The notes under the pieces were generated by a model, which searched no databases, was not told where the DNA came from, and worked only from the letters and a program-made list of their open reading frames with translations. From positions 1,178,001 to 1,242,000 of the forward strand of contig NZ_PGFJ01000002.1 of NCBI RefSeq assembly GCF_002797815.1: a stretch of 64,000 nt of DNA. The letters are read 5' to 3'. The position numbers and the translations under genes are program-made. Source of the stretch: Mucilaginibacter auburnensis. GTDB taxonomy: Bacteria > Bacteroidota > Bacteroidia > Sphingobacteriales > Sphingobacteriaceae. Of the stretch, positions 17,323 to 25,078 are shown one piece after another; position 1 is the stretch's first letter; the number at the start of each line of letters is the position of its first letter.

Positions 17323-18744
17323 ATGATAATTGAACAAATTTACACCGGATGTTTGGCACAAGGGGCTTACTACATTCAATCGGGAAAAGAGGCTGCGATA
17401 ATTGACCCGTTGCGCGAGGTAGCTCCATACATTGATCGAGCAGAACGCGGGGGTGCGACCATCAAATATGTATTGGAAACACACTTTCATGCAGACTTTG
17501 TTTCAGGACACATTGATCTGGCTCAAAAAACCGGTGCCAATATAGTTTTTGGTCCGTTGGCCAATCCATCATTCGAGGCTTATCAAGCTACTGACGGTGA
17601 GGAATTGAAAGTTGGCAAAGTGAAGATCAGGGTTATACACACACCAGGGCACACCATGGAATCAACCTGTTTTTTATTGATTGACGAAGCAGGTAAAGAA
17701 ACCGCTTTATTCTCGGGCGATACGCTATTTATAGGCGATGTGGGCCGCCCGGATCTGGCACAAAAAGCTGCTGACATGACCATGGAGCAATTAGCAGGTA
17801 CATTGTTCGACTCGTTGCGCAATAAAATAATGCCCTTGGCTGATGATATTATTGTTTACCCTGCACATGGCGCAGGCTCGGCATGCGGCAAAAACATGAG
17901 CAAGGAAACTACTGATACCTTGGGCAATCAGAAAAAATATAATTATGCCCTGCGGGCCAACATGACGCGAGAAGAATTCATCACTGAAGTTACCCGCGGA
18001 CTGGACGCTCCGCCTGCTTACTTTCCGCAGAATGTGCGCATGAACAAGGAAGGTTATGAAAGTATTGACAGTGTAATAAGCAGCGGATTAACACCACTAT
18101 CGCCCGATGCTTTTGAAGCGGCAGCAAATGAGTTAGGCGCTTTAGTACTGGATACCCGCAATGCCCAAACTTTTGCAGCGCAGTTTATCCCTAATTCGGT
18201 AAATATTGGCATTGACGGCAGCTTTGCGCCGTGGGTAGGCGCTTTGATACCTGATGTAGCACAACCTATTTTGCTGGTTACCGAAGCAGGCAGAGAAGAA
18301 GAAGTGGTTACCCGTTTGGCTCGCGTTGGTTTTGACAACACCATTGGTTATTTAAACGGCGGTATGGCTGCCTGGATAGCGACCGGTAAAGAAACAGATC
18401 AGATAACATCTATTGATCCGGTTGAACTTGCAGAAATTGAAAAAAAGAGCGCGGAATTGAATATTCTGGACGTAAGGAAAAACCCGGAGTATTTATCAGA
18501 ACATGTTGTTAACGCGCAACTGTTGCCTTTAGATAATATTAACGAGAATATAACAACGCTGGATAGGAATAAAACTTACTACGTGCACTGCGCCGGTGGT
18601 TACCGCTCCATGATATTTACCTCTATGATGCGCGCCCGCGGTTTTGATAATCTGATTGACGTAAAAGGCGGCTTTGCAGCCATTAAAGCGTCCGGCTTGT
18701 TTACAACGACCGATTATGTTTGCCCCTCAACTTTAACAGACTGA
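17323..18744 (+). CDS. Persulfide dioxygenase-rhodanese fusion (MBL fold)
   Basis: A 473-residue fusion. Residues 1-240 are an ETHE1-like metallo-beta-lactamase dioxygenase with THFHADFVSGH at 53-63, VIHTPGHTMEST near 104 and SGDTLFIGDVGRPDLA near 131; the iron enzyme oxidises glutathione persulfide to sulfite. A first rhodanese domain (about 255-355) lacks the catalytic cysteine (LLVTEAGREEE). The second (about 375-465) keeps it in YVHCAGGYRSM (Cys423). It sits between a sulfite-type exporter and a thiosulfate importer, fitting conversion of thiosulfate or sulfane sulfur to sulfite. Only 7 nt separate it from the next gene. Confidence 0.92.
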   Translation: MIIEQIYTGCLAQGAYYIQSGKEAAIIDPLREVAPYIDRAERGGATIKYVLETHFHADFVSGHIDLAQKTGANIVFGPLANPSFEAYQATDGEELKVGKVKIRVIHTPGHTMESTCFLLIDEAGKETALFSGDTLFIGDVGRPDLAQKAADMTMEQLAGTLFDSLRNKIMPLADDIIVYPAHGAGSACGKNMSKETTDTLGNQKKYNYALRANMTREEFITEVTRGLDAPPAYFPQNVRMNKEGYESIDSVISSGLTPLSPDAFEAAANELGALVLDTRNAQTFAAQFIPNSVNIGIDGSFAPWVGALIPDVAQPILLVTEAGREEEVVTRLARVGFDNTIGYLNGGMAAWIATGKETDQITSIDPVELAEIEKKSAELNILDVRKNPEYLSEHVVNAQLLPLDNINENITTLDRNKTYYVHCAGGYRSMIFTSMMRARGFDNLIDVKGGFAAIKASGLFTTTDYVCPSTLTD

Positions 18745-18751
18745 CCTGAAT

Positions 18752-19306
18752 ATGATTGAATTACTAAAGCAGCCCTGGCCCTGGTATACATCGGGCATTG
18801 TTATTGCAGGCATAATGATCACGCTATTATTCTTCGGAAAATCATTCGGGTTTTCATCTAACCTGCGCACCATTTGTACAATGGCGGGTGCTGGTAAAAA
18901 GGTAGCTTTTTTTGATTTCGACTGGAAAACGCAAAAATGGAACCTGCTTTTTTTATTGGGCGCAATAGCAGGCGGTTTCATCAGCAGCACCTTGTTGAAA
19001 AATGACGAGCCATTTAAACTGGCCGCCGCTACCATTGCCGACCTGAAAGCATTGGGCATCACCTTTGACGGGCAGTTAGAACCCGGCCAACTGTTTGATC
19101 TGCAATCCATCTCGGCTAAAAATGTTTTGTTAATGCTAACGGGTGGGCTTATGATAGGCTTTGGTTCGCGTTATGCGGGTGGTTGTACATCGGGCCATGC
19201 CATTAGCGGGTTATCTAATTTACAATTGCCGTCGCTTGTTGCAGTAATTGGCTTTTTTGCAGGCGGTCTTATTATGACGCACCTTCTTTTCCCGCTGATA
19301 TTTTAA
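18752..19306 (+). CDS. YeeE/YedE thiosulfate transporter, first half
   Basis: A 184-residue membrane protein, half of a YeeE/YedE (TsuA-type) thiosulfate permease. The key cysteine motif is YAGGCTSGHAISGLSNL (Cys145), near the end of a helical domain with an initial segment WYTSGIVIAGIMITLLFFG. The conserved GFGSRYAGGC context is exact for the family. The complementary half is the next gene, 2 nt away, so the two chains probably assemble into one transporter. Located in the inner membrane. Confidence 0.9.
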   Translation: MIELLKQPWPWYTSGIVIAGIMITLLFFGKSFGFSSNLRTICTMAGAGKKVAFFDFDWKTQKWNLLFLLGAIAGGFISSTLLKNDEPFKLAAATIADLKALGITFDGQLEPGQLFDLQSISAKNVLLMLTGGLMIGFGSRYAGGCTSGHAISGLSNLQLPSLVAVIGFFAGGLIMTHLLFPLIF

Positions 19307-19308
19307 TT

Positions 19309-19722
19309 ATGAAAGGACTTAGATTTATTTTGGCCGGCATCCTATTCGGCATTGTGATGGCAAAATCTGAAGCGGTGAGCTGGTACCGGATACAGGAAAT
19401 GTTCCGCTTTCAATCGTTCCACATGTATGGCATTATCGGTACGGCTGTGGTATTAGGCGCACTGGCTGTTTTCCTCATTAAAAGGTTTCAGTTGCGCGAT
19501 ATCCAGGGCATGCCCATCAACCTTCCTGCTAAAGACAAGCAATGGACTAAATATGCTATGGGCGGCCTTATTTTCGGATTAGGCTGGGCGCTTACAGGCG
19601 CTTGCCCGGGCCCTATGTTTGTCAACATTGGTTACGGCTATGTTGCTATGGTTATAGTAGTTGCAGGCGCTTTACTCGGCACTTATCTGTATGGCTTGAT
19701 CAGGCACAAGTTGCCTCATTAA
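19309..19722 (+). CDS. YeeE/YedE thiosulfate transporter, second half
   Basis: A 137-residue membrane protein with the second YeeE/YedE cysteine motif LTGACPGPMFVNIGYG (Cys99) and four hydrophobic segments, starting with FILAGILFGIVMAKSEAVSW. In single-chain YeeE the two cysteine motifs lie in one protein; here they are split between two adjacent genes separated by only 2 nt. It closes the four-gene operon starting at 16453. The next gene is on the opposite strand with its stop 3 nt away. Confidence 0.9.
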   Translation: MKGLRFILAGILFGIVMAKSEAVSWYRIQEMFRFQSFHMYGIIGTAVVLGALAVFLIKRFQLRDIQGMPINLPAKDKQWTKYAMGGLIFGLGWALTGACPGPMFVNIGYGYVAMVIVVAGALLGTYLYGLIRHKLPH

Positions 19723-19725
19723 ATT

Positions 19726-20313
19726 CTACTCTTTTAACAAACCATCTAAATACTCATAGAAGGCTTCACTTGAATAATCAGCAGCGCCTTCGTGCCGCGC
19801 TACTACTCTGCCTTTTTTGTCTATAATGATCGTGGTAGGTATGGCGTTAGAAACCAAGCCCGTTGGCAACGGACCGGCAAGCGTATAAACCGGCAAACTG
19901 TAACCCTTATTCTGCATAAAAGCTGTAGATTTTGAAACATCATTATCTGCATCAATTGGGATAACCACCAGGTTGCTATTGTTTTTATACTGCAGATACA
20001 TTTTATTGATAGAGGGCATTTCGGCTATGCAAGGCGGGCACCAGGTTGCCCAAAAATTCATTATCAACACCTTGCCTTTTAATTTTTCGCTTTGCAAAAC
20101 TTCGCCATTGGGCTGGCGCAAAGTAATATTTACAGATGGAGTAGAAGTAGCAACTTTTTCGCTTTGGGTTGGCGGTCGCATTATACCTACCGCTATAAAG
20201 CCTCGTATCAATAAAGCCTTAGCCGCAGGGTTAATTATGAGCACCAACATCAACAGGATGAATACTACATTAATAATGTTCTTCCGTGTGAGTAGCGCTT
20301 TCAGTTTTTCCAT
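19726..20313 (-). CDS. Membrane-anchored TlpA-like thioredoxin
   Basis: A 195-residue thiol-disulfide protein: an N-terminal anchor IINVVFILLMLVLIINPAAK (about 13-32), then a periplasmic TlpA/ResA fold with NFWATWCPPCIAEMP (Cys92, Cys95), IDADNDVSKSTAFM and the cis-proline AIPTTIIID. ATG 20313 is chosen over ATG 20385, which would add 24 residues and run into the shared promoter region. It reads toward the sulfur operon tail to tail and shares the intergenic operator with the DUF983 gene. It may reduce periplasmic thiols or handle sulfane sulfur; inferred from context. Confidence 0.88.
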   Translation of the reverse strand: MEKLKALLTRKNIINVVFILLMLVLIINPAAKALLIRGFIAVGIMRPPTQSEKVATSTPSVNITLRQPNGEVLQSEKLKGKVLIMNFWATWCPPCIAEMPSINKMYLQYKNNSNLVVIPIDADNDVSKSTAFMQNKGYSLPVYTLAGPLPTGLVSNAIPTTIIIDKKGRVVARHEGAADYSSEAFYEYLDGLLKE

Positions 20314-20402
20314 TTGTAGTTGAGATGCAAAGTACAAACATTTAAACCGGTATCGTAGATCATGAGTAAAAATCCAAATTAGCATGGGTTAATTTTCCAA
20401 TA

Positions 20403-20418
20403 AGTGACCAATGTCACT
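20403..20418. promoter_or_regulatory. Palindromic operator GTGAC-N4-GTCAC between tlpA-like and DUF983 genes
   Basis: AGTGAC CAAT GTCACT: a perfect 6-bp inverted repeat with a 4-nt spacer. It matches the site at 16388-16403 (AGTGAC ATAA GTCACC) and its centre lies 36.5 nt from the end of the TACCTTTG box at 20440-20447, one base different from the first site. Likely bound by the Crp/Fnr protein encoded at 20947. Confidence 0.68.
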
Positions 20419-20439
20419 AATCAATACAGCAAGCCTTAG

Positions 20440-20447
20440 TACCTTTG
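20440..20447 (+). promoter_or_regulatory. -7 box (TACCTTTG) of the DUF983 gene
   Basis: An exact TAnnTTTG match, 15 nt before the ATG at 20463, giving a leader of about 10 nt. The palindrome centred near -42 suggests class II activation. Confidence 0.6.
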
Positions 20448-20462
20448 TACAAAGCAAACAAT

Positions 20463-20864
20463 ATGGAAGCTCAAACAACATCGCATAAACACATACCGGT
20501 ATGGCCTGCACTCATCAGCTGCAAATGCCCAAGATGCCGCGTTGGCAAGGTTTATGAACATGGCGCTTATCATTTATTTGATAATAAAATGCTTCTACAG
20601 TGCAAACACTGCGGTTTTGTTTATGAAAAAGAGCCCGGATATTTTTATGCGGCCATGTATGTTGGATATGCATTTGTGGTTGCCGAACTGGTTACAAGCG
20701 GCGTAGCTATAGGCGTTTTAACCGGCAGCCAAAACCCATGGCTTTACGTGATAGTGATGCTGAGTTTGGTGACCCTTTTATCTCCGTTTAACTACAGGTA
20801 CTCACGCATGTTGCTTTTATACTTTTTAACGCCGGGCATACGTTATCGTCAGGAGCTGAGTTAG
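20463..20864 (+). CDS. DUF983 family membrane protein
   Basis: A 133-residue DUF983 protein. Two CxxC pairs form a probable zinc ribbon (SCKCPRCRVGKVY and LQCKHCGFVYEKEPG), followed by GYFYAAMYVGYAFVVAELVT and a second hydrophobic segment PWLYVIVMLSLVTLL. The common family pattern PGYFYGAMYVSYA is present. Starts at ATG 20463; the in-frame TTG at 20445 overlaps the -7 box and is unlikely. The function of DUF983 is unknown. Its promoter carries the same operator as the sulfur operon. Confidence 0.9.
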   Translation: MEAQTTSHKHIPVWPALISCKCPRCRVGKVYEHGAYHLFDNKMLLQCKHCGFVYEKEPGYFYAAMYVGYAFVVAELVTSGVAIGVLTGSQNPWLYVIVMLSLVTLLSPFNYRYSRMLLLYFLTPGIRYRQELS

Positions 20865-20891
20865 AAAGGAACTCAACTGTCTTATAAATTT

Positions 20892-20916
20892 AACGCCTTT
20901 TTATGAGGCGTTTTTT
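20892..20916 (+). terminator. Rho-independent terminator after the DUF983 gene
   Basis: AACGCCT (20892-20898) pairs with AGGCGTT (20906-20912), followed by a run of T to 20916. Confidence 0.85.
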
Positions 20917-20946
20917 ATTTACCTTGTATAAACATTAGTTTCATTA

Positions 20947-21615
20947 ATGGAAAGCACAACGCAGCCTGTAAGCGAATTAATTAACGATTTATTCCCGCAG
21001 TTTGAACCTGCTTTACGGCACTTCCTAATTGAAAACGCAGGTATACGCCACATTAAAGCCGACGAGCAGGTAATGAAAACCGGGCAATATATGAAAGCGA
21101 CTGTACTGATTGCTCAAGGCCGCATCAAGCTTTATCGTGAGGGCCGCGAGGGCGAAGAGTTTTTTATGTATTACCTGGAACCGGGCAACGCCTGCGCACT
21201 TTCAATGGTATGTGCCACCAAACAACAAACCAGTCAGATCTCAGCCAAAGCTGTTGACGATGCTGTGCTTATCACCATTCCGGTTGAATTGATGGATGAT
21301 ATGATGAAGCTATACAAAACATGGTATTACTTTGTATTGGAAACTTACCGTTCGCGTTTTGAAGAACTGCTTACCGTAATTGACGATGTTGCTTTCCGCT
21401 CAATGGATGAACGCCTGTTGGTTTACCTGCGCAAACACTCGCGCCAAACCAATAACCGCGAGATAAGGCTATCACACAGCGAAATAGCCACAGATCTCAA
21501 TTCCTCTCGCGAGGTAATATCCCGCTTACTGAAAAAAATGGAGCAACGCGGCCTTGTAACGCTAAACCGCAATTACATTGAGTGGCTTGAAAAAATAACT
21601 TATTTAAATAAATGA
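20947..21615 (+). CDS. Crp/Fnr-family transcriptional regulator
   Basis: A 222-residue regulator with an N-terminal cyclic-nucleotide-binding-like beta-roll (about 20-125: EQVMKTGQYMKATVLIAQGR, EGEEFFMYYLEPGNACALSM) and a C-terminal winged helix (about 150-215: IRLSHSEIATDLNSSREVIS, RLLKKMEQRGLVTL). CALSM at the effector position and no N-terminal Fnr cysteine cluster suggest a non-Fe-S sensor. It lies next to two GTGAC-N4-GTCAC sites and is the likely regulator of the sulfur genes. Its 3' end overlaps the convergent kinase gene by 16 nt. Confidence 0.93.
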   Translation: MESTTQPVSELINDLFPQFEPALRHFLIENAGIRHIKADEQVMKTGQYMKATVLIAQGRIKLYREGREGEEFFMYYLEPGNACALSMVCATKQQTSQISAKAVDDAVLITIPVELMDDMMKLYKTWYYFVLETYRSRFEELLTVIDDVAFRSMDERLLVYLRKHSRQTNNREIRLSHSEIATDLNSSREVISRLLKKMEQRGLVTLNRNYIEWLEKITYLNK

Positions 21616-23993
21616 TGCCATACTTTGCCGTATAGCTCGTCGGGTAAAAACGGTTTTACCACAATACCATCAATACCGGCATCTGCTATTTCTTGCTTTA
21701 CCTCATCGGGCAGGTTGGCAGTAAGCGCAATTATGGGTAAGGTTACACCCTTGTTGCGCATAGCTTTTGCAGCCTGGTAACCATCCATAACAGGCATGTG
21801 CAGGTCCATTAAAACAAGCTTGTGTTTGTTTACATCCAACTTTTGCAAAGCCTCTTCACCGTTTACTGCCACATCAATGCCGGCTCCCCACTTCTTTAAA
21901 AAGGTTTGGGCCACCATTACATTTAACGGATTATCTTCAACCAGTAACAGATCAATACCGGCAAACGGCATACCTTGCTGAGGAAGTTTATTTTTTTCGG
22001 TTATCTCAGGTAAGGTATTGACGACCTTTTGAAATGTCTGCACAAAATAAAATACAGACCCCTTGCCTTCGGCACTGATCAGTTCAAGCGAAGAATTTTG
22101 TAATTCGAGAATGCGCTTGCTTATGGCGAGCCCCAGGCCTGTACCACCAAAACCTCGTGATGTTGAAGAATCGGCTTGAGTGAAGCGTTCAAATATCAGG
22201 TCCTGCTTATCTGCCGATATACCAATACCTGTATCCTTTACCGCCACTTTTACCGTAATGTTGGTATCCGTTTGACGCTGCACAGTTATGCTTACCTCTA
22301 CAAACCCTGATGGTGTAAATTTAATAGCATTATGCACCAGGTTAGTAATAACCTGCGATATACGGATGGGATCGCCTATCAGCTTGCTTTTAAGTTGCTC
22401 ATCCCCCACCAATTTGAGTGTGATGCCTTTATCATTAGCTGAGGTTTGTAAACTATTCACCACGTTACGCGCTATAGCAAGCAGATCCATCTCAATACGC
22501 TCAAAGGTAATTTTGCCTGCTTCTATCTTGTTATAATCAAGAATATCATTTACAATGCCCAGTAAATTATTGGCAGAGAAAATAATTACATCAAGGTGTT
22601 CGCGTTGATCTGGTCGAGGATCATTTTTAAGCATTAAATGACTCATACCGATCACCGAATTGAGCGGTGTGCGGATCTCATGACTCATGGTACTTAAAAA
22701 TTCCGTCTTTGCTTTCAGGCCCTGCTCGGCTTGCTGCTGTGCATTCTTTAAAACGAATGATACCCTGTGCGACAACACCAGCGACTGTAAAAAGAAAAAA
22801 CTTACATACCCAATAAAAGTAAGCACCTGCAGTTGCGGCAGGAAACCCCAATAATGAAACAGCGATATGGCAAATACAAACATTAAAGCGATGGAGCTTG
22901 ACAAGGCGTATATTGAGCCCGGCCGTTTGCGCCTGAATGCTATGAGATAAACCGATGGAATGTAGATAAGGCAAAACATCATCAACACCAAAAATGGATT
23001 GATAAGCTGTGTAAAATAATAGGGCGACAATACTAACGATGCCAACGCAAAAGCAAAGCAGACAACCGCTATAACGTTAAGTGTGGGTCCGTTAATGTCC
23101 AGTGGATAAAGGTAGCGGCTGTACAGCCCAAACAGGCCAATACCAACAAACAGGGTCAGATACTCTAATCTTACGGCTATGTACCAATCCATATTAGGAA
23201 TGATGGTATGCAATACATAGTTATCAATACCAATAATGCGGTAACTGTAAACCAGTACATACAATGAAAACAGTAAAATGGCCCTGTCTCGGTTACCAAA
23301 AAGGTAAAGACCGAAAAAAAACAAACCGCCCATTATCAAACAGCCGGTTAGCAACAGGTCAATAGCCTCATCCTGCTGCCGGTCAAGCCGTACAACTTCC
23401 CTGTCGCCAATATATAAAGGTTTGGTTATACCACCCTTGCTATGCACAAAATTGGCTATCTCCAATACCAGATTTAGGGTATCGGCATTCTGGCCAAAAT
23501 CTATTGTTTTATATTGCCAATAAGGTTCAAAACCCTCGTCGCTCCTGCTTACCTTTCCGTTTGTGGCAACCTGTTTTCCGTTTACGTACAAGGCATAAGC
23601 ACTATAAACATCAGGAACAGTTAAGCGCAGATCGCCATGTTTTTTGGGCAACAGCACAGTAAGCCTGTAACTCGCGTAGCCAAATGCCGGCAACTCTCTG
23701 CCATTTATTTTATGACCTGAATTCCACAGCGACGGGAATTCAACAATATTCGGATGGGATGCTTTGTCGCCTTCCGCTAACAGTTGCTGCCAGTAAAAAA
23801 GCCATTCACCGTTGAGCGGTATCTTTTCGTTCATTGCTGCCGAACGCAGATCAAGCACGCCTTTTTTTGCCGTTGGATAGGCAGGCAGCTTCATGCTCAT
23901 GCCTGTATTGCTCATTAAAAGCAATACAACAAAAAGCAGCAAAGCTATTTTTACATATCTGTGGTTTGCAGCGTGTAACTTAATTGGCAACAT
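21600..23993 (-). CDS. Hybrid sensor histidine kinase with 7TMR-DISM input
   Basis: A 797-residue membrane kinase. After a signal-like helix, residues about 40-195 form a jelly-roll 7TMR-DISM extracellular domain (LNGEWLFYWQQLL, FGYASYRLTVLLP), and about 205-410 hold seven transmembrane helices. The transmitter follows: HisKA STMSHEIRTPLNSVIG (His438), ATPase boxes NLVHNAIKFTPSG, DTGIGIS and GFGGTGLGLAIS. The C-terminal receiver has LLVEDNPLN, LMDLHMPVMDG (Asp730), ALTAN and VVKPF. Such DISM receptors often sense carbohydrates. No separate output regulator is adjacent, so phosphotransfer goes elsewhere. It overlaps the Crp/Fnr gene by 16 nt tail to tail. Confidence 0.93.
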   Translation of the reverse strand: MLPIKLHAANHRYVKIALLLFVVLLLMSNTGMSMKLPAYPTAKKGVLDLRSAAMNEKIPLNGEWLFYWQQLLAEGDKASHPNIVEFPSLWNSGHKINGRELPAFGYASYRLTVLLPKKHGDLRLTVPDVYSAYALYVNGKQVATNGKVSRSDEGFEPYWQYKTIDFGQNADTLNLVLEIANFVHSKGGITKPLYIGDREVVRLDRQQDEAIDLLLTGCLIMGGLFFFGLYLFGNRDRAILLFSLYVLVYSYRIIGIDNYVLHTIIPNMDWYIAVRLEYLTLFVGIGLFGLYSRYLYPLDINGPTLNVIAVVCFAFALASLVLSPYYFTQLINPFLVLMMFCLIYIPSVYLIAFRRKRPGSIYALSSSIALMFVFAISLFHYWGFLPQLQVLTFIGYVSFFFLQSLVLSHRVSFVLKNAQQQAEQGLKAKTEFLSTMSHEIRTPLNSVIGMSHLMLKNDPRPDQREHLDVIIFSANNLLGIVNDILDYNKIEAGKITFERIEMDLLAIARNVVNSLQTSANDKGITLKLVGDEQLKSKLIGDPIRISQVITNLVHNAIKFTPSGFVEVSITVQRQTDTNITVKVAVKDTGIGISADKQDLIFERFTQADSSTSRGFGGTGLGLAISKRILELQNSSLELISAEGKGSVFYFVQTFQKVVNTLPEITEKNKLPQQGMPFAGIDLLLVEDNPLNVMVAQTFLKKWGAGIDVAVNGEEALQKLDVNKHKLVLMDLHMPVMDGYQAAKAMRNKGVTLPIIALTANLPDEVKQEIADAGIDGIVVKPFLPDELYGKVWHHLFK

Positions 23994-24085
23994 AGGGGCA
24001 GATACAATTTAAAAAAAACGTATCTGCCTCAAATATAATATTTTTAGATGGGCTAAATGCTGCGACGAAATCAGCACTTTGGTTT

Positions 24086-25078
24086 TTAAGCGCTCAGAAT
24101 GTTGTTGATAGCTGCCAGTTCCTTTTCATCAAATTGGGTATTATCCAAACTTGCAATGGAGTCTGCAATTTGCCATGGCTTGCTTGCTCCTATCAATACA
24201 GATGTTACACGTTCATCTTTTAATATCCAGGATAAAGCCATTTGCGCCAGCTTTTGCCCGCGCTGTTGCGCCATCTCATTCAGTTGAGTAACCTTGGCTA
24301 AAACGTCGGGAGTTATATTTTTAGGCGTCAGGAAATCGCCCACTTTGAGCGCCCTTGAATCATCGGGTATGCCTTTTAGATATTTATCCGTAAGCAAGCC
24401 CTGCGCCAATGGCGAAAACGGAATGCAGCCAATACCTTCCTCTTCTAACAGATCAAGCAGTCCACCTTCAACCCATCTTTCAAACATAGAGTATTTGGGT
24501 TGATGGATAATTACAGGGGTGCCCATTTGCTTGAGTAGCGCAATTGCCTCGCGCGCCTGTGGTACACGGTAATTGGAGATGCCCACATAAAGCGCTTTAC
24601 CTTGACGCACTATCAGATCTAACGCCGCCATGGTTTCCTCCAACGGCGTTTCAGGATCGGGACGGTGATGATAGAAGATATCCACATAGTCCAGCTGCAT
24701 GCGCTTAAGGCTTTGATCCAGACTGGAGACCAAATATTTCTTGGAACCCCAATCGCCATAAGGACCATCCCACATGGTGTACCCTGCTTTTGTAGATATG
24801 ATCAGCTCATCTCGATGATCTCTGAAATCGGTATGCAATATTTTCCCGAAGTTCTCTTCAGCCGAACCCGGCGGTGGACCGTAATTGTTGGCGAGGTCAA
24901 AATGCGTTATACCCGCATCAAACGCGGTACGTAAAATTTCCTTGCAGTTCGTCAGATTATCATACTCACCAAAGTTTTGCCATAAGCCTAATGATACCCG
25001 CGGCAATTTTAAACCGCTTGTACCACAACGCTTGTAAGGCATTTGGCTGTAACGCTGGGGCGAGGGGATATACGTCAT
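24086..25078 (-). CDS. yghZ: Aldo/keto reductase (L-glyceraldehyde 3-phosphate reductase-like, YghZ)
   Basis: A 330-residue TIM-barrel aldo/keto reductase. The opening PSPQRYSQMPYKRCGTSGLK and ITHFDLANNYGPPPGSAEEN are almost the YghZ/Gpr pattern. The Asp-Tyr-Lys-His tetrad is in DLANNYG, ISTKAGYTMWDG and IFYHHRPDP. YghZ reduces L-glyceraldehyde 3-phosphate and methylglyoxal with NADPH. Here it is the last gene of the fucosidase operon, its ATG overlapping the fucosidase TGA (ATGA), so reduction of L-lactaldehyde or a related fucose breakdown product is a reasonable alternative role. Confidence 0.92.
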   Translation of the reverse strand: MTYIPSPQRYSQMPYKRCGTSGLKLPRVSLGLWQNFGEYDNLTNCKEILRTAFDAGITHFDLANNYGPPPGSAEENFGKILHTDFRDHRDELIISTKAGYTMWDGPYGDWGSKKYLVSSLDQSLKRMQLDYVDIFYHHRPDPETPLEETMAALDLIVRQGKALYVGISNYRVPQAREAIALLKQMGTPVIIHQPKYSMFERWVEGGLLDLLEEEGIGCIPFSPLAQGLLTDKYLKGIPDDSRALKVGDFLTPKNITPDVLAKVTQLNEMAQQRGQKLAQMALSWILKDERVTSVLIGASKPWQIADSIASLDNTQFDEKELAAINNILSA

